This document shows, one piece after another, positions 1 to 11,935 of a DNA stretch of 64,000 bases. Every line of letters starts with the position of its first letter. The stretch's first letter is position 1. Both the position numbers and the translations under genes were made by a program. The notes under the pieces were generated by a model. The model made no database searches. It was not told where the DNA came from and saw only the letters and a list, made by a program, of their open reading frames with translations. This DNA is from Ditylenchus dipsaci (lineage: Eukaryota > Nematoda > Chromadorea > Rhabditida > Anguinidae), in assembly GCA_004194705.1 (NCBI GenBank), contig SADC01001309.1:372001-436000 (forward strand). The letters are read 5' to 3'.

Positions 1-373
1 TTCCCAAATGCACGTTTTACACATCTTATTTTTGCTACGCGGCAAGTAATACCATATTTGAAAGCTTATTCATCGTTGTATTTAGCAATGTGATTATTTT
101 GTCAAAAACTTGTCAGCTTTGATTCACAGCTAAAATTAGTAACTTACTCATTTTTTGGAAGCGTGTTTACCCATGGTAACAGTATAGAATACCTACCCCC
201 CCCCTCCCCGGCCAGCGCAAAATTTACTTTTCCTCAGGGGGCGTAACCCGGCCCATATTAATTCTCGAGCTCTGCAACGGCACGGAAACACTTTGGTTTT
301 TGAAAAATCGAAAAAAATCGGTTGGCCTTGGTCCCCCAAAGTGAAAAATTTTGAAAAAATTCAGAAATTTTTT
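1..373. other. Intergenic, no gene seen
   Basis: AT-rich sequence with a short C-rich patch near 195-215. I see no conserved coding segment, RNA gene or clear repeat boundary before the element that starts near 374. Confidence 0.4.
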
Positions 374-1303
374 GACGCTACTGTCATATACCCCCCCCCT
401 CCAAAAAAATCGGACCTACTGTCATATACCCCCTTCCAAAAACCGACTTTTGGGAGAGTGTCTAAAAACCATTTTTATGCAATAATTTTGCCATAAAGGG
501 ACCAGAAAAGCAGTTTAAAAGGGATTATGGGCTGTATTGGGAGGGGAAGGGAATAATACAGGGGCCACTTTTTTTAGCTGCTTTACCATGTTTTTCAACT
601 CGGGCCGTGGCGAAAATAGACTCTATATGCATTTTATGATCAAGTGTACTTCTCGGAATCATGTCTAAGGTAAGTGCGTGCGCGCATCTCTAACTCTCAA
701 GCCCCCTGCGCCCCTTCGGGGCTTGTGGGGCTTGAAGTTGAGATGCGCACACCCACATACCTTAGACACAAATCACTCGAAAGCGACTCTGGATGCACGA
801 AAAAACATGCATACCAAAGTTATTTATGCGGTAGGCTCCAGTATTCAAAACTATGTTCAACATCTTCATTTTTTCGCCGAAGAGCATTTCCCCTCGTTCT
901 ACAAGGCCGGGCCAGAGGCCCAGCATCCAAAAATTCAGCCTAGCACTCAAAATGTGCTAGGCCTATGAGTAAACCCGCGAGGTCCACCCGCTGATCGGCT
1001 TGGTCCATGAAAAGTACTTATACTTATGCCTGCACCACAAGTTCCTGGGTTGAAAGCACCCTTAGACGCTTAGAGAATTAGAACTCTAAGGATCCCAACC
1101 ATTTCGAGAAGTGGCCCATGTATTATTCCTTCCCCTCCCAATACAGCCCATAATCCCTTTTAAACTGCTTTTCTGGTCCCTTTATGGCAAAATTATTGCA
1201 TAAAAATGGTTTTTAGCCACTCCCAAAAAAGTCGGTTTTTGGGGGGGGGGGGTATATTACAGTAGCGCTTTTTTTGGGGGGGGGGGTATATTACAGTAGC
1301 GCC
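374..1303. mobile_element. Non-autonomous MULE-family element with long TIRs
   Basis: The two ends are long inverted copies of each other. They start GACGCTAC / GGCGCTAC, carry C/G homopolymer tracts, then share about 170 bp including a block reading gggctgtattgggagggg. The same ends flank the FLYWCH-MULE at 34110-36626 and the element at 49602-50117, so this is an internally deleted relative. The AT-rich flanks share aatttttt, compatible with a target duplication but too simple to prove it. The interior (about 560-1100) recurs at 49650-50010 and, in part, at 34430-34555. ORFs here are low-complexity products of the repeats and encode nothing I recognise. Confidence 0.75.
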
Positions 1304-1998
1304 AATTTTTTTTAATTTGCGCCAAAACATTTTAAATGGAATTGGGGCTATATTTGTTCCTTCTTATGAACACCAAAAAAATCATTAATATGATATTTTA
1401 AAGTAGCTTTAATGCAGCAGAGAGCGCAGATTCTGCCCTTCATTTGATACCAAAGAAGACAGAAAATCAGAGAACAAAGCAGTGCCACACAAAAGGCTAA
1501 ACTTCCGAAAATCCATGGATTTTAGGGGTTTTTCCTGACTAGTTTGGTTGATATTTTCTGATTTTGTTCTACAAATCACATGTTTCACACACTAAAATGT
1601 ATCCAAGACTCTAGGCTTTCATTTGAGCTATCACGCAGAGGAAAAGGTAATATAAAGTTAGAGCTAGAATGTGAAAAACCTTCTACGATGTCCAATTCCA
1701 TGATACCCTACACAGAGCTGTCATTTGCATTGAATATCAAAATTAGGGTATTTAATGACAGTAAAGCAGTGCTAGAAATAATTTCATTCGATTGCTTGAT
1801 AGCTTCTGGCTCTAGAAGTCAGTGAGCTTGAAAAAAAGTGTTCACTCAGAAGATTGAACCTGCGACCCTAGGAGATACGTATATAAAGTTTTCTCCCCTT
1901 TAATATTGCCCTAACTATTCACATAAGAAAACCAATATTCTCTTCATGAGCCTTCAACTTTATTGCATACAAAACGACTTCACAACACAAAAAAGAGT
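1304..1998. other. Unassigned stretch, one unrecognised ORF
   Basis: An 81-codon plus-strand ORF (1580-1825) has no motif I recognise and is not flanked by convincing splice sites. Near 1850-1872, read on the minus strand, there is a short match to a tRNA B-box (ggttcaatc), possibly a SINE scrap. Confidence 0.3.
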
Positions 1999-3400
1999 TT
2001 ACACAAATTCTTTCATAAAGATGCTTCTCAAATGAACTAAAGCCGCGATTCTTTCTCGACCCATTCGATTCCTTGTGTAGTCCACCAACAAACATCTCAG
2101 CTCTTTGAAGGCGTGCTCGCTAGGAGAACTGGTTGCTTGGACGGCAACCAAAAGACGAGCAAGTGGAGCAAGAAACGGGAAAATCTCAATGAATAAAGAA
2201 GAATTGTTGTCATCGACATATATTCGCTAACCTTGTAGTGGTTTCTCCAAAAATCAAGCGGATCTTCTTCTTTTAGAGGCAACGAGCTGTAGGCGTTTAT
2301 ATCGTTCTCCACTGATCTCGGCTGAAGACAACTGAATGCAGATTTCGCTTTGTTGTCGTCACCTCTAGCGTTTATTCTGGTGTCAAGTGTGCAGCTTCCG
2401 TAACGACCAAATTTCTTATCTGTAAATGAAGAGTCCAAAAAAGCAAAATGAAGAAATCCTGACCTTATAGCAATTCAAACCAGGTATTTGGAAACAGATG
2501 CTTCGTAAGCGGCCGTGCATAAACGGGTCCACAAATGCAGAGCACACTACAAGCTTTTTATTGAGATTCCCATCAGTAGCATGCAGCCAACCTGTACTTG
2601 ACCAGTTTCTAACTTTCTTGTTGAAGCATTCCAGAGCTGCTGCAGCCAAAGCGATTCCATAGAGCGCATTCCCATCATGTTTGAATCTTTTTTTGAAAAT
2701 GAAGCCAAATAGGTTCCAAGTGCTCCAGCATTCTGTTAGACGTAGATTCTGATTCACTCTGAAAATTTAAAAATAAGGAGGACAAATAATTTTCAATACT
2801 ATACTGCACATCGATTACCATACTTGCTACAGGATCTTGAACAGATAAGTACTCGGAAAACATCGGAAAAACAAAAACAAATTTGATAAACCATTACCGT
2901 ATCTTTCGGAATTCTTTCAAAAAAGATACAAAACTGCTGTCTTCAGTGATTCTTAGTGACTGGGTGGAGAAAATATTTTAGCAACAAGTCTTCCAGTTTA
3001 GCATCTGAGGCTGGTGATCCATTGATATGCAAGGCCAAATGATAACTGAAACCATAATAAAATCCACTTCATACAAACTGAAAAATAACCTCAGTAACGA
3101 ACAACCATACTTTTAAATACTTTTCTACATCCTTCTATGTTTCAAACTACCTGTTCTGTATCGATCCCATTTTCCAGCAGACTGTCAAAGCGATACCCAT
3201 ATTCTTTACTTCGAATCCAAGGCAAGGTCGAGTGACAAGTTGGATTAAATAGAATCTAAACGTAGTTTTCATGAATTTCTGTAACGCTTGATTGCGCATA
3301 AACTCCCTTTTCTGCGACGCGTAATTGCAACTGCAAAGCTTTTCTTTGGGTTTTTGTGATGCGCCAATGAATTTATACCTGAATAATCAAAAAGTAAAGA
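1999..3400 (-). pseudogene. hAT transposase, C-terminal part, degenerate
   Basis: Minus-strand exons encode the hAT C-terminal dimerisation domain. One exon (2410-2232) contains DPLDFWRNHYK. A 47-nt intron (2231-2185, gt...ag) follows, then an exon reading IFPFLAPLARLLVAVQ and SSPSEHAFKEL, ending in a stop at 1999-2001. Upstream exons (about 2757-2470) hold ALYGIALAAAALECF and further hAT-like sequence. The junction near 2470/2416 leaves the two exons in different frames and I could not find a complete N-terminus, so the gene looks dead. hAT enzymes cut and paste DNA with 8-bp target duplications; many small elements in this window have such duplications and could have been moved by a relative of this enzyme (inference). 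Confidence 0.75.
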
Positions 3401-3425
3401 AAAATATAGATAATTGGTTAGTATC

Positions 3426-3570
3426 CAGTGAATATTAAACACCGATAAAACACCGATAAAATACCGATAAAATTACGCCTTAGATTTTATCGGTGTTTTA
3501 TCGGTCTAGTCAAAACAAAACGCCACAAAAAAATTTATCGGTCTTTGCTCATTTTATCGGTTTGCCCACC
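3426..3570. repeat. Tandem ACCGATAAAA inverted array
   Basis: Several ACCGATAAAA units are followed by their inverse (TTTTATCGGT), forming a hairpin next to the dead hAT gene. The unit differs by one base from the AGCGATAAAA unit in the TIRs of the hAT element at 8830-11099, so the two arrays look like sister families. Confidence 0.6.
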
Positions 3571-3589
3571 ATGCTCCGACAACGGTAGT

Positions 3590-3770
3590 ACCCCTCCAAT
3601 TCAATTTTTTTTCTTTATCGTTGGATTTACATACGAATTTTTTAACTTGGTTTCCAACAAAACTAGACCTAAAATCGAATTTTAGGCTTTGTTTTGTTAG
3701 AAACCAAGCTGAAAAATTCGTACAGAAATTTAATGATTAATTGAATTGGTGGGGGACAATTCAAAACAGG
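3590..3770. mobile_element. Hairpin MITE (family with copies near 62.3 and 62.7 kb)
   Basis: A near-palindrome whose arms read aattggtttctaacaaaac-like sequence on either side of a short centre. The same palindrome occurs at about 62280-62460, and one arm occurs at about 62700-62785. It has no coding capacity. Confidence 0.6.
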
Positions 3771-5160
3771 TGGCAATGGCCCTTTAACAGCTTTCGCCCT
3801 TCTTTTAAGTAAATTTAAATGTTTTCGGCTAAATTTGAATGATTTTTAATGTTTCCTAAATTAAATGTTTTAATAATTGTATACGTACGTGTTTTACGTA
3901 AAAAGACCATCAATAATAATAATACTTTGAGGATTTTCAAAAATTTATAAATTTTTAGATTTTTATAAACCGGTTTATTTTTTTAACCATGGAATAAAAT
4001 AACACAAATAGATTTTCTGTTTTCTTCTGCATGGGTTTTGACAACTGCCTATCCTGACCACTAAATTTTCTGGCTTAGGGACACGGGCGCTTTATTTTTA
4101 ATGCCATAATGTGAGATACTCATAGAAATTCCTCGGAGAAAGTCAATAAATATGTTTGTAGAAAACAACTTTTTTATTCTGTTTTTACATATAGTCATAG
4201 AATCTTGTGGTCGGAATTCTTTTTGTTCCACAGTTTGCTTTAAGTTTTTTATATTAGAAAATATTAGCTTCTTAGTTGCAGAAAAATCATTTTGCTTTTA
4301 TTTCACAGAAAGTGTGAAAATCTGTGTTTTTCAATAACAAGGTCCTTCTTACTTTTTCTTCCTCTTTCTTGGGGAGCAAAAGGACGAAGTCAAAAATTAT
4401 TTAAAATGCATAAAAGGCATGGGAATAATGAATACCACAAGATTCTGTGACTATCTGTGAATACAAAAGTTAAAAAAAAAGGTTCCATAACAACTTTCAT
4501 CCAAGAAAATTTCCGGACATCCTGTGTATCCGAACCAAATTTTTTTAAATTATTATTTTTTAAATATACTTCATTCAAACATGAAAATGTGCAAGTATAA
4601 GGAATAAACATAAAAATATACTCAAAATTTTGAAAATAAAACATCAAAAAAACAGGCAGAATTAGGGTTAGGTACTGGCAACATAAAGTCCCTATAAATG
4701 ACTATTCCCACCAATTTCAAACAATTAATTCAATAAAACATTATTGGAAGCTATGATAAAGCGGAGAAATTTAATGAGACCACCTGTTTAAAGCACAAGA
4801 TAAAGAGCAAAAGTTCATGAAGAAGGAAAGGAACACCATAAAGTTCCAGAGACATTTATTACTTCACTTCGTCTTCCATCTAATCCCTCCACCAATTAAT
4901 CATCTAATGAAAAGAAAAAAAGTTGTCTGAATTAAGACAAGACAATTTTCATGATCCGAACAGTGCCACCAGCAAGGCAGAAACCGTTTTATGTAGAAAA
5001 AGACTCAAAATTTTCAAGTTAGATATTTCATCCTTCTCATCGCAAGAGCATCCTTCCCAATCTTGACCATTATTAGATGACACCAGTTTTCTAGCCAAGC
5101 TTTTAAATTATTTTTCCAATCATGGATGCCATAGGGTTATAAGAAAAGGATTATACTTGC
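3771..5160. other. AT-rich intergenic stretch, nothing recognised
   Basis: Very AT-rich. ORFs at 4152-4337 and 4390-4647 are low complexity without family resemblance or splice context. No repeat boundaries or RNA genes were recognised. Confidence 0.35.
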
Positions 5161-5367
5161 ATACATGCCACCTCTAAAAAATCAAAGCCGGCAGATCATA
5201 CTGAATAAAGGCAAAAAAATTAAACTCACTCTAAAAAAATTTAAAATTTTGTACACCCCGCACTGGCACAACCCCTTCCAGGCCAGGCTTTATTCGCCTT
5301 TTCTGAAGAAACGAGCCGCCGGAATTTTGCCTGTATCCACTCCTGAAAAACACAACAATATCACCAC

Positions 5368-5481
5368 TAGGGTTGTCGAGTCGAGTACTCGAAATTGGGT
5401 AATTGCGAGTATTATTCGAAAATTTTCGAGTTTCGAGTATCAAGTCGAGTACTCGAAAACTTCGAGTACTCGACAACCCTA
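5368..5481. mobile_element. 114-bp hAT-type MITE with 8-bp TSD
   Basis: The ends read TAGGGTTGTCGAG... and ...CTCGACAACCCTA, flanked on both sides by ATCACCAC (5360-5367 and 5482-5489). The body is made of CGAGTACTCGAA-like palindromic units. TAGGG ends with 8-bp duplications are typical of hAT elements. The ORFs crossing it on both strands are artefacts of the palindrome. Confidence 0.85.
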
Positions 5482-5761
5482 ATCACCACTATAAAGTCAA
5501 CCCTCTTTCTAATATCCTCATTCTAGAATTTATTTGAAAATAATAATAAGCAAATTTGTAAAAGAATTTTATAAGCTTCAAAAGCTGCTAGACCTCCAAA
5601 TAATCTTAACTTGCCGGGCAATATCATAGTAGAATTTGACTCCATAATATCCGCGTCTTCTGACAAATGAACCGTTTGAACAATCTAATTCCCAAACGCA
5701 TACAAAGCAAATAATAAGCAAATTTGCTTCAAATAACAAGCAAAATTTCATTATTTATATA

Positions 5762-6250
5762 TTAACCCTTCCAAAATCGATAGAACCAATACATAAAGAA
5801 CAGAGAGAAAATACAGCAACAAACGAATAAGATCCAGTCTTCCTCCAGCACATTCTCAATGGTTCTCAGTGTTTTTGTCGATAAGCCGAGCTATAATATA
5901 GAAAAGTGATCGAGTATGAGAGCAAAGGTTCTAACCGATTGACCGATATGGAATGCCTTTCTTTTCATCTCATTCAGATCGGCGCCTTGTCCTCGAATGG
6001 AGCTGAGTATAGCAGTGCCTTGAGCGATCAGATTATCCACTGTGCTGGTTGAATCCTTCAGTTTATCATTCGTCATAAGCTCGACGTCAACCAAGTCTAC
6101 GTAGGTTTCGTTCGGTCTGTATCTGAAACATCAGTTTTTCGGCTAATATGTTTTAAAACTATATGCATACGATAGCAATTCTCTGCGCTTTGATAGCAAT
6201 TCCCTGCGCTGATTTCGAATCCTAGCTGCTCGTATTGAACTTGCATCCAT
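5762..6250 (-). CDS. Membrin/GOSR2-like Golgi Qb-SNARE (5' incomplete)
   Basis: Three minus-strand exons join in frame: 6250-6171, 6122-5936 and 5890-5762 (introns of 48 and 45 nt, gt...ag). The product starts MDASSIRAARIRNQRRELLS, continues through a SNARE-like heptad helix (STVDNLIAQGTAILSSIRGQ), then LGLSTKTLRTIENV, and ends in a C-terminal membrane anchor (about 17 hydrophobic residues) and a short tail WFYRFWKG before the stop. Order, spacing and the LGLS...RxIE element match the C-terminal half of membrin/Bos1, a Qb-SNARE that drives ER-to-Golgi vesicle fusion. The first exon starts exactly at an acceptor (acag|ATGG), so the N-terminal helical region is probably encoded by upstream exons I could not locate. 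Sec20 or GS28 are less good matches. Confidence 0.7.
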
Positions 6251-6279
6251 CTGTAAATAATAAGCCACATACACAGTTC

Positions 6280-6860
6280 CCAAACGCACTTATGACCAAT
6301 GTTGTTACCAATGTTGTTAAAAAACACTTATGACCAATGTTGTTAACCAATGTTGTTAAAACCGGTGCCGAAGTTCTAAATTACATCGGCGCGGCACCGA
6401 TACCAGGCAGCTCACGGCACCGCACCGGTGCCATGCGAGCTGGTGCCGGTGCCGTCATTGTGAGATTCACAACACTGCTCATGACCAGTGTGGTAAAGGC
6501 ACAAGGGCCTGCGTAGACTTTTAAGTCGGTGCTGGTCTCAAGAAATGTGCCCGGGCCGGTGCCCAGCTTTAAAGGGGTGTGTCAATTGGGGGGGGGATGG
6601 GTTGACAAATGCCAAGCAAAAATATTTTATATGAGGAATTTAACAATTGTATTATGATGGGTTTCACTAAATAATTCAGAATTATCTAATGAAACCCATC
6701 ATAAAATAATATACAAGTACTATTGATTAATTTGATTAAATAATTATGGAACCCGTCAGGATTTTTCACACGTAGTTTTAAAATTCATTCCTCAACACCC
6801 CCCCCCTGATGTCACCCCCCCCCCCATTAAGCTTTTACCACACTGCTCATGACTAAAATA
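6280..6860. repeat. Cluster of short direct and inverted repeats
   Basis: Repeats of accaatgttgttaa lie at 6296-6360. A GC-rich ACCGGTGCCG palindromic patch follows (6360-6460). A near-palindrome sits around 6650-6705 (atgatgggtttc... / ...gaaacccatcat). Poly-G and poly-C tracts at 6587-6597 and 6788-6828 are in inverted order, and ccacactg-containing flanks occur at both ends. This looks like one or two decayed inverted-repeat elements upstream of the SNARE gene. Confidence 0.45.
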
Positions 6861-7690
6861 CCACCAAAAACAAACCGTGGGTAAATATCAGGGATGCCAT
6901 TTTACCTTTTTAACACTCCGGTAGTCATGCGTAACCTTTGAGATTCTTGGCTCAGAATTTCACGCTGAACACGATGGTGTTTATGGTTTGAAAATTTTTC
7001 GAAAAAAGGATTTTGCTGGAGCCCTCTGAATATTTGTAGTTGTCTCGGCACAAAAATGTAAAAAAAGTGACACAACTTTTGAGGTACTTGATATTTTCTA
7101 AATCTGTAAAATTATCTTGCATAGCAAAAACAGGGCTATCTTTTGACCAGTTATTTTTTTGTGTGTCATCATAACTTGTTGCCGCAAAACCACAAAGGCC
7201 ATGATGTCAGCTTTTAATGAGGACTCATCTTCAAATAATTATAACTCTTTTTACACTAGGTTCACTGAGTTAAGACGGGGCAATGTTTCGTAAAGAGTTC
7301 CATAAGGATTATGGGCGCTAGTAGCGAATAACCCCCTTCGCTACTAGGGTTGGATTCTGAATCTGCAAAAAAAAATTATAAAAATGTTGTTTCCTGGAAA
7401 GTTATGACCTCTGTAAGGTAGGTCGCTTTTGTAGGTATCATTTGCTTCTATTGCTGTGCACACCGTCAATTTTGAAATTTGAACACCGGATTCGTGTTCA
7501 GCATGGCTGACTTGCTTAAAAACCGTTTTCCGAATATACAGTAGCGCTCATAAAAAATGGAACAAGAATTTGTTGCGACAATTTTTATAAAGAAGTATTT
7601 GTTTTCGTTCAGTTTGGTTTTAAGAGACACAATCTGTAATTTGGAAGTTTATGTGGCACCGCTATTTTTAGCTACTCTACTACTCTACTT
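6861..7690. other. Intergenic, no gene seen
   Basis: No conserved coding segment. Around 7480-7550 a stretch (cggattcgtgttcagc) resembles one arm of the hairpin at 57205-57350, so a decayed MITE is likely. Confidence 0.35.
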
Positions 7691-7990
7691 TTAGCGAAAA
7701 AGCAATTGGGCGAATCAGATTTCCAGTCCGATCGGTTAAATTGCTCAGAATTTCAAGTTTTGGTGGTTTTCAGTGCTTCAGGGCAGTGTTTTCAAAAATG
7801 GAATGGAAAATGGAATATTCCATTATGGAAATGGAATGGAATTCCATTCCACCCTCGAAATGGAATGGAATTTAAATTCCATTCCATTTTGAAGGTGGAA
7901 TGGAATTCCATTCCATTTCCATAATGGAATATGGAATATTCCATTTTCCATTTCCATAATGGAATGTGGAATATTCCATTCCATTTTTAG
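7690..7990. repeat. ATGGAATGG palindromic array in a MITE fragment
   Basis: At 7700-7770 there is a fragment of the GAGCGGATCAGATTTC MITE family (full copies at 14842-15128 and 60411-60728). From 7795 to 7990 the sequence is tandem and inverted ATGGAATGG / TTCCATTCC units that can fold on themselves. The ORFs at 7706-7924 and 7872-8087 only translate this repeat. Confidence 0.65.
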
Positions 7991-8100
7991 TGGATGGAAC
8001 TACTCCACATTCCGTTATATTTTCAATAGAATGGAACCATTTTTTTATGATGGATATGCAGTTGTTTATTGGTTGCTGAATTGTCACTGCTCTTTATAGG

Positions 8101-8560
8101 GCTTTCAAAATGAGTGCGGAAATCCCCCTGATCAGACTTTAGCAAAGAAGCGGTCTCAAGTCTGGATCACAGTCGATGAGCTTACAGATGTATTCGGCGA
8201 AAAGATCGTAAAATGCAAAGAATGTTCAAAAGATTCTAACAACAAGTGTGTGCTTTTGCTGACTATTATATTCTATTCTTGCTTTTCAGAAACTCCAAGA
8301 TTCGAAGGGCTTTAGCTGCAAACATGGTGATTCCAACAACTTCAATAACAGCTTTTCAAATCATTTGGTCCTTTTTCTTTGGTTTTGGCAAGCTTCGTGA
8401 CATTGTCATCAAGAATGGCCTTGCTTTCGTCGTAAGTCCACATTTTTTCTTCCTGTGTGTCTTTCAAGATCATTGTTGTAGGAGTAACAAGATCCGTTCA
8501 TACAGCCGTTTGAAGTCTCCTAGTGAATCAATGGTCGAAGGTGGTTGAAAGCAGGCGTAC
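8101..8560 (+). pseudogene. Unidentified exon fragments, possibly BED-like
   Basis: A plus-strand open segment (about 8104-8245) contains VKCKECSKD. It can be spliced across a roughly 44-nt intron into KNSKIRRALAANM in the same frame; after that the reading breaks. The CxxC followed by basic residues is reminiscent of the BED/zinc-finger N-terminus of hAT transposases, but the His pair is missing. I cannot assign it. Confidence 0.3.
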
Positions 8561-8829
8561 AGCCAGCCGCTCGAAGTTTTCTTCTGGGTCATGGTCGCCG
8601 TTCACATTGAAAAGAAAGTAGTGGTGGCCGATCGCCGTGATTAAGAATTTTGTCAAATGAGGATTTGAGGAGGAAGTTGAAGATCTCTTTGTTGTCAACT
8701 TTTTTGTCGCAATATGTCTCGTAATAAATTTTTTATGAGTCATTGTTAGTTTGGAAACCTAACTGAGGCATCGACGTTTGAGAGGCCGATTAAGCGATTA
8801 TGATACGCGACAAGTGTACGTGTTTAACG

Positions 8830-11099
8830 CATGGATGTCAAAAGCGATAAAAAAATTAAAAAGCGATAAAAATTCAAACGAGAATTATTTGAAAAAAAAG
8901 CGATAAAGATTTTATCGCAAGCGATAAAATCTTTTATCGCATTTTTATCGCTTTTTATCGCTTTCATTAATTACAATTTGTGGTGCCTTTAAGTCAACCC
9001 TCCATATAGTTTAGCCGCTGGGGACCGCATAGAACACAAATCATGTCGAGGGCTATTCTATACAGAAGGACTACTGTATATTATTTTCGGTGTTGACCAA
9101 GCACTATTTGTCGTATTTAAGGTATATGCAATGAGTGATAGTCCAGCAACCAAGCGATCTAAGAGAGCCAAGGTAACTTTCCGATGTGTTTGTGTTAGCT
9201 CAATCCCTTTTCAGGAAACTTTCAATCCTGAGTATGATGAAGTTGTGGCCTGGAACAGCAAGCAGTATGGTGGGTGGTTCGACATCTTACTCAATAATGG
9301 GGAGCTCACAAACAAAGTGGTTTGCAAAGAAGCTGAATGTCGTGGTACTCTCAATAAAAAAGCTGGTGAAAGTCTGAGGCAAATCAGAGCTGTTTCTCGA
9401 AAAAAAAAATCCTGTTCTCTTTTTAGCTATCACATCGGTTTGCACAATAAGAAGGAACCAGCATCGCAAGAGGGTACGAATGATGCTCTTCTGAAGTTCA
9501 TCATCACTTCTGGTCAATCAGTGAACTTGATGGGGATAAGAGCTTTATCAAATTTCTCGATTCTTTTAGGAAACTTTCGTAAGTCTTTATTGCGTTTTGC
9601 AAGCAGTTTTTAGCTTGTTGCTTTAGGATTGAAGCTGACAAGGCTGGCTCAAAGAAGACCGCCAAGGATTTGCTATCTTAAGGTATACAATGAGCAAGTG
9701 GATCGATGACTAGTCAAATATGCTTTCGTACGTAATACTTTTTGATTGTAATCTCGTGTAGTCTAGTGAAGTTCTATGAATTTAGGTCAGTGCTTGGCGT
9801 CAAATGTAAGACCGAAACCGAGAGGGAAGTATCAGCTGTTAGTTTGCAGGTGCGTTATTAAATTTTAGAGTCCTTTGTTCCTATCACATCTTTTGCGATT
9901 ACATATTCAGGGGTCCTTCGAAAAGCACGCTGGTTACGCCTTTCACGCTAGTGTTGAATTCAATCATCTGCAAAGGGCGGTGACAAACCGAAAGCTCAGG
10001 ACTTCCTTCTTCCTCATCTTTCTTCGCGGTCATTGCCAAAGTGGAGCAGCACTTAGGGGATACTTTGCTGTTCCAATCTTCTTTCCCGAAATTCAACTAT
10101 CAGAGTGTCTTCATGAATGAAATTCGGATGTAGTAATTTTTTGTTGTTGTTATTACCACTGCGCTGATTGAATTGGTCGTTTGTTTTGCTCGAATAAACT
10201 TGTTGTCAACCAGTGAAGTTTTCAGGCTTAGACATTCCCTCTCTTCAGCTGTTTTCTGTGGGTTCAACAGTCCATCTCCCAAGCTGCTTTACTCCCCGGT
10301 AGCAATTTTCACATTTTTCGAGTTTGCTATCAAAATTATCTACAGGTTCGTAACCATCCAACGAGCCTGTCAGATTTTCACGCATATTGGAGCTAGATCA
10401 CAAGACAATACCTAGGTTACCTGCTTTTTGTCTGAAAATCCATAATTTTCGTATTTTATGCTTCTCCATGTCTTCTCCACTAATTCGCCTAACTTCGCAG
10501 TGTAGGGACTACCCAATGAATTGAGATGCACCACCTATATCAGATCGCCTAAGTTTCTAGATACTACAGAATGGATCAGAAAACCTAATAACTTATTATA
10601 GATGGGACCACTGGGCTGATAAACATCGTTTTTTTCAAAACTAAAATAATTTTTTAAAGACCAGGAAGCCTGAGGATGGGTATGAAGACTACCTAGTAAG
10701 TTTCATCACGGTGACTTGCATAATTGCAAGAGGGAAAAAGGCAAGCTGACCAAGAAAGAGGATAAATCTGATAGTAAAAAAGCGAAACTTTCGGCAAAAC
10801 GTGACCATTGTGGCTATATTTTACATTTAGTTAATGTCAACCTCTAAAAACAGCCAATATAAGTGGGCATTAAGTGTAAGATGTAAAAAAGTGCCGAAAA
10901 AAGTTGTTTACGTTGAAAATTTCCAAGAAATAAGACCACAAGACGTCTTGAAGTGTTGTTTATGAAAGCGATAAAAAGCGATAAAATGAGCGATAAAAAT
11001 TTTATCGCTTTTTTTATCGCTTTTTATCGCTTTGGAGTTTTGACAAAACGCCAAAAATTTTATCGCTTTTTAATCTTTTTATCGCTTTTGACATCCATG
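8830..11099. mobile_element. hAT element with tandem-repeat TIRs and 8-bp TSD
   Basis: The 2.27-kb element starts CATGGATGTCAAAAGCGAT and ends with its inverse. GTTTAACG flanks both ends (8822-8829 and 11100-11107), an exact 8-bp target duplication. Both TIRs run into tandem GCGATAAAAA units (8840-8965; 10965-11090). The interior carries a broken transposase gene (9131 onward). TSD length and BED-finger coding place it in hAT. Confidence 0.88.
9131..9680 (+). pseudogene. hAT transposase N-terminus with BED-like finger
   Basis: Exon 1 (9131-9172) begins MSDSPATKRSKRAK. After a 42-nt intron, exon 2 encodes WFDILLNNGEL, VCKEAECRGTL and then, across an apparent AG|GC-donor junction near 9378, YHIGLHNKKEP, i.e. 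a Cys-Cys...His-His arrangement like a degenerate BED finger. Next comes SGQSVNLMGIRALSNF, placed where hAT transposases have their conserved PF...V...GF segment. Beyond about 9610 I cannot keep a frame, and no catalytic region is visible before the 3' TIR, so the copy is non-autonomous. Confidence 0.6.
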
Positions 11100-11188
11100 G
11101 TTTAACGTGAAAGGTGGAACAGTAATCAAAAAGTACCCGAGCAGCGAAAATGATACTGAATGTCTATTTCAGGGCAGCGAAATCGTTG

Positions 11189-11290
11189 CTACTCCTTTGC
11201 GCCCAACTCATTTGCGCCCACTCATTTGCGCCCACTCATTTGCGCGCAACTCGTTTGCGCCCACTCATTTGCGCCCACTCATTTGCGCCC
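11189..11290. repeat. Tandem ACTCATTTGCGCCC array
   Basis: Seven imperfect 14-bp units (actcatttgcgccc). It resembles the subrepeat TIRs elsewhere in the window, but I could not find a convincing inverted partner nearby. Confidence 0.6.
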
Positions 11291-11403
11291 GCTTCATTGT
11301 TTTTCAAAATTTTGAATTCGTGGTTTTGATTTTTGGGATTTCCGAATTTTTCACCACTCATCTGTATTTTCCTCACCTTGTATTATTGTGTTTAGTTTTG
11401 TCG

Positions 11404-11710
11404 ATGGCTTTCAATGTGGATAATGTCTGGCTAGCTAATGTGCTTGCTCAAACTCAGAAAACACTTGAACCAGCTAACCAGGTATGATAATTTTGTTAAG
11501 CTTCATATTTTCACTATACCCTCTAATCTTTACTCTTTTTAGGGTGTTTTGTCGCTATCAAACAAAGGAGAGCAATGTTTAATCGTCAACAGCTACGAAT
11601 ACAGAAAGGGCCGCGTCATCTATTCGGGAACGGTTCAGAAGTGGAGATGCATAAATCGTGCGTGTAATGGAACTGCGATAGTCTCTAACAGCTCCGATTT
11701 GACCATGTGA
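11404..11710 (+). CDS. FLYWCH zinc-finger protein fragment (transposon-type)
   Basis: Two exons: 11404-11481 (MAFNVDNVWLANVL...) and 11543-11710, separated by a 61-nt intron, ending in TGA. Exon 2 encodes the first part of a FLYWCH finger: LIVNSYEYRKGRVIY, a GTVQKWRCINRAC segment with the W-x-C-x4-C pattern, then stops before the expected His pair. FLYWCH fingers are typical DNA-binding modules of MULE transposases, and two fuller copies of the module are in this window (32608 and 34932). No transposase core follows, so this is probably a truncated element gene. Confidence 0.6.
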
Positions 11711-11779
11711 TTGTCGGCAAAGAAAATGAACAACTAAAAGAATGAAAAATGACTAAATACAAGCAGAACCCAACCAGCT

Positions 11780-11935
11780 AAGATTCCGACAAGATTCGAT
11801 TTGAGGGCGTGAATAATAAATTTGAGGGCGTAAATAAGCATTGTGTTCAATTTTCAAATTTGAGGGCGTAAATAATTAATTTGAAGGCGTAAAATGAGCA
11901 TTTTGAGGGCTCAAATGAATTTTAGCCCTACACTT
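11780..11935. repeat. Tandem GAGGGCGTAAATAA units
   Basis: Units of tttgagggcgtaaataa, the same subrepeat that forms the TIRs of the element at 28593-29647. Here only the outward-facing arm and its terminal gaattttagcc motif are present, so it is a solo TIR or a fragment. Confidence 0.65.
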
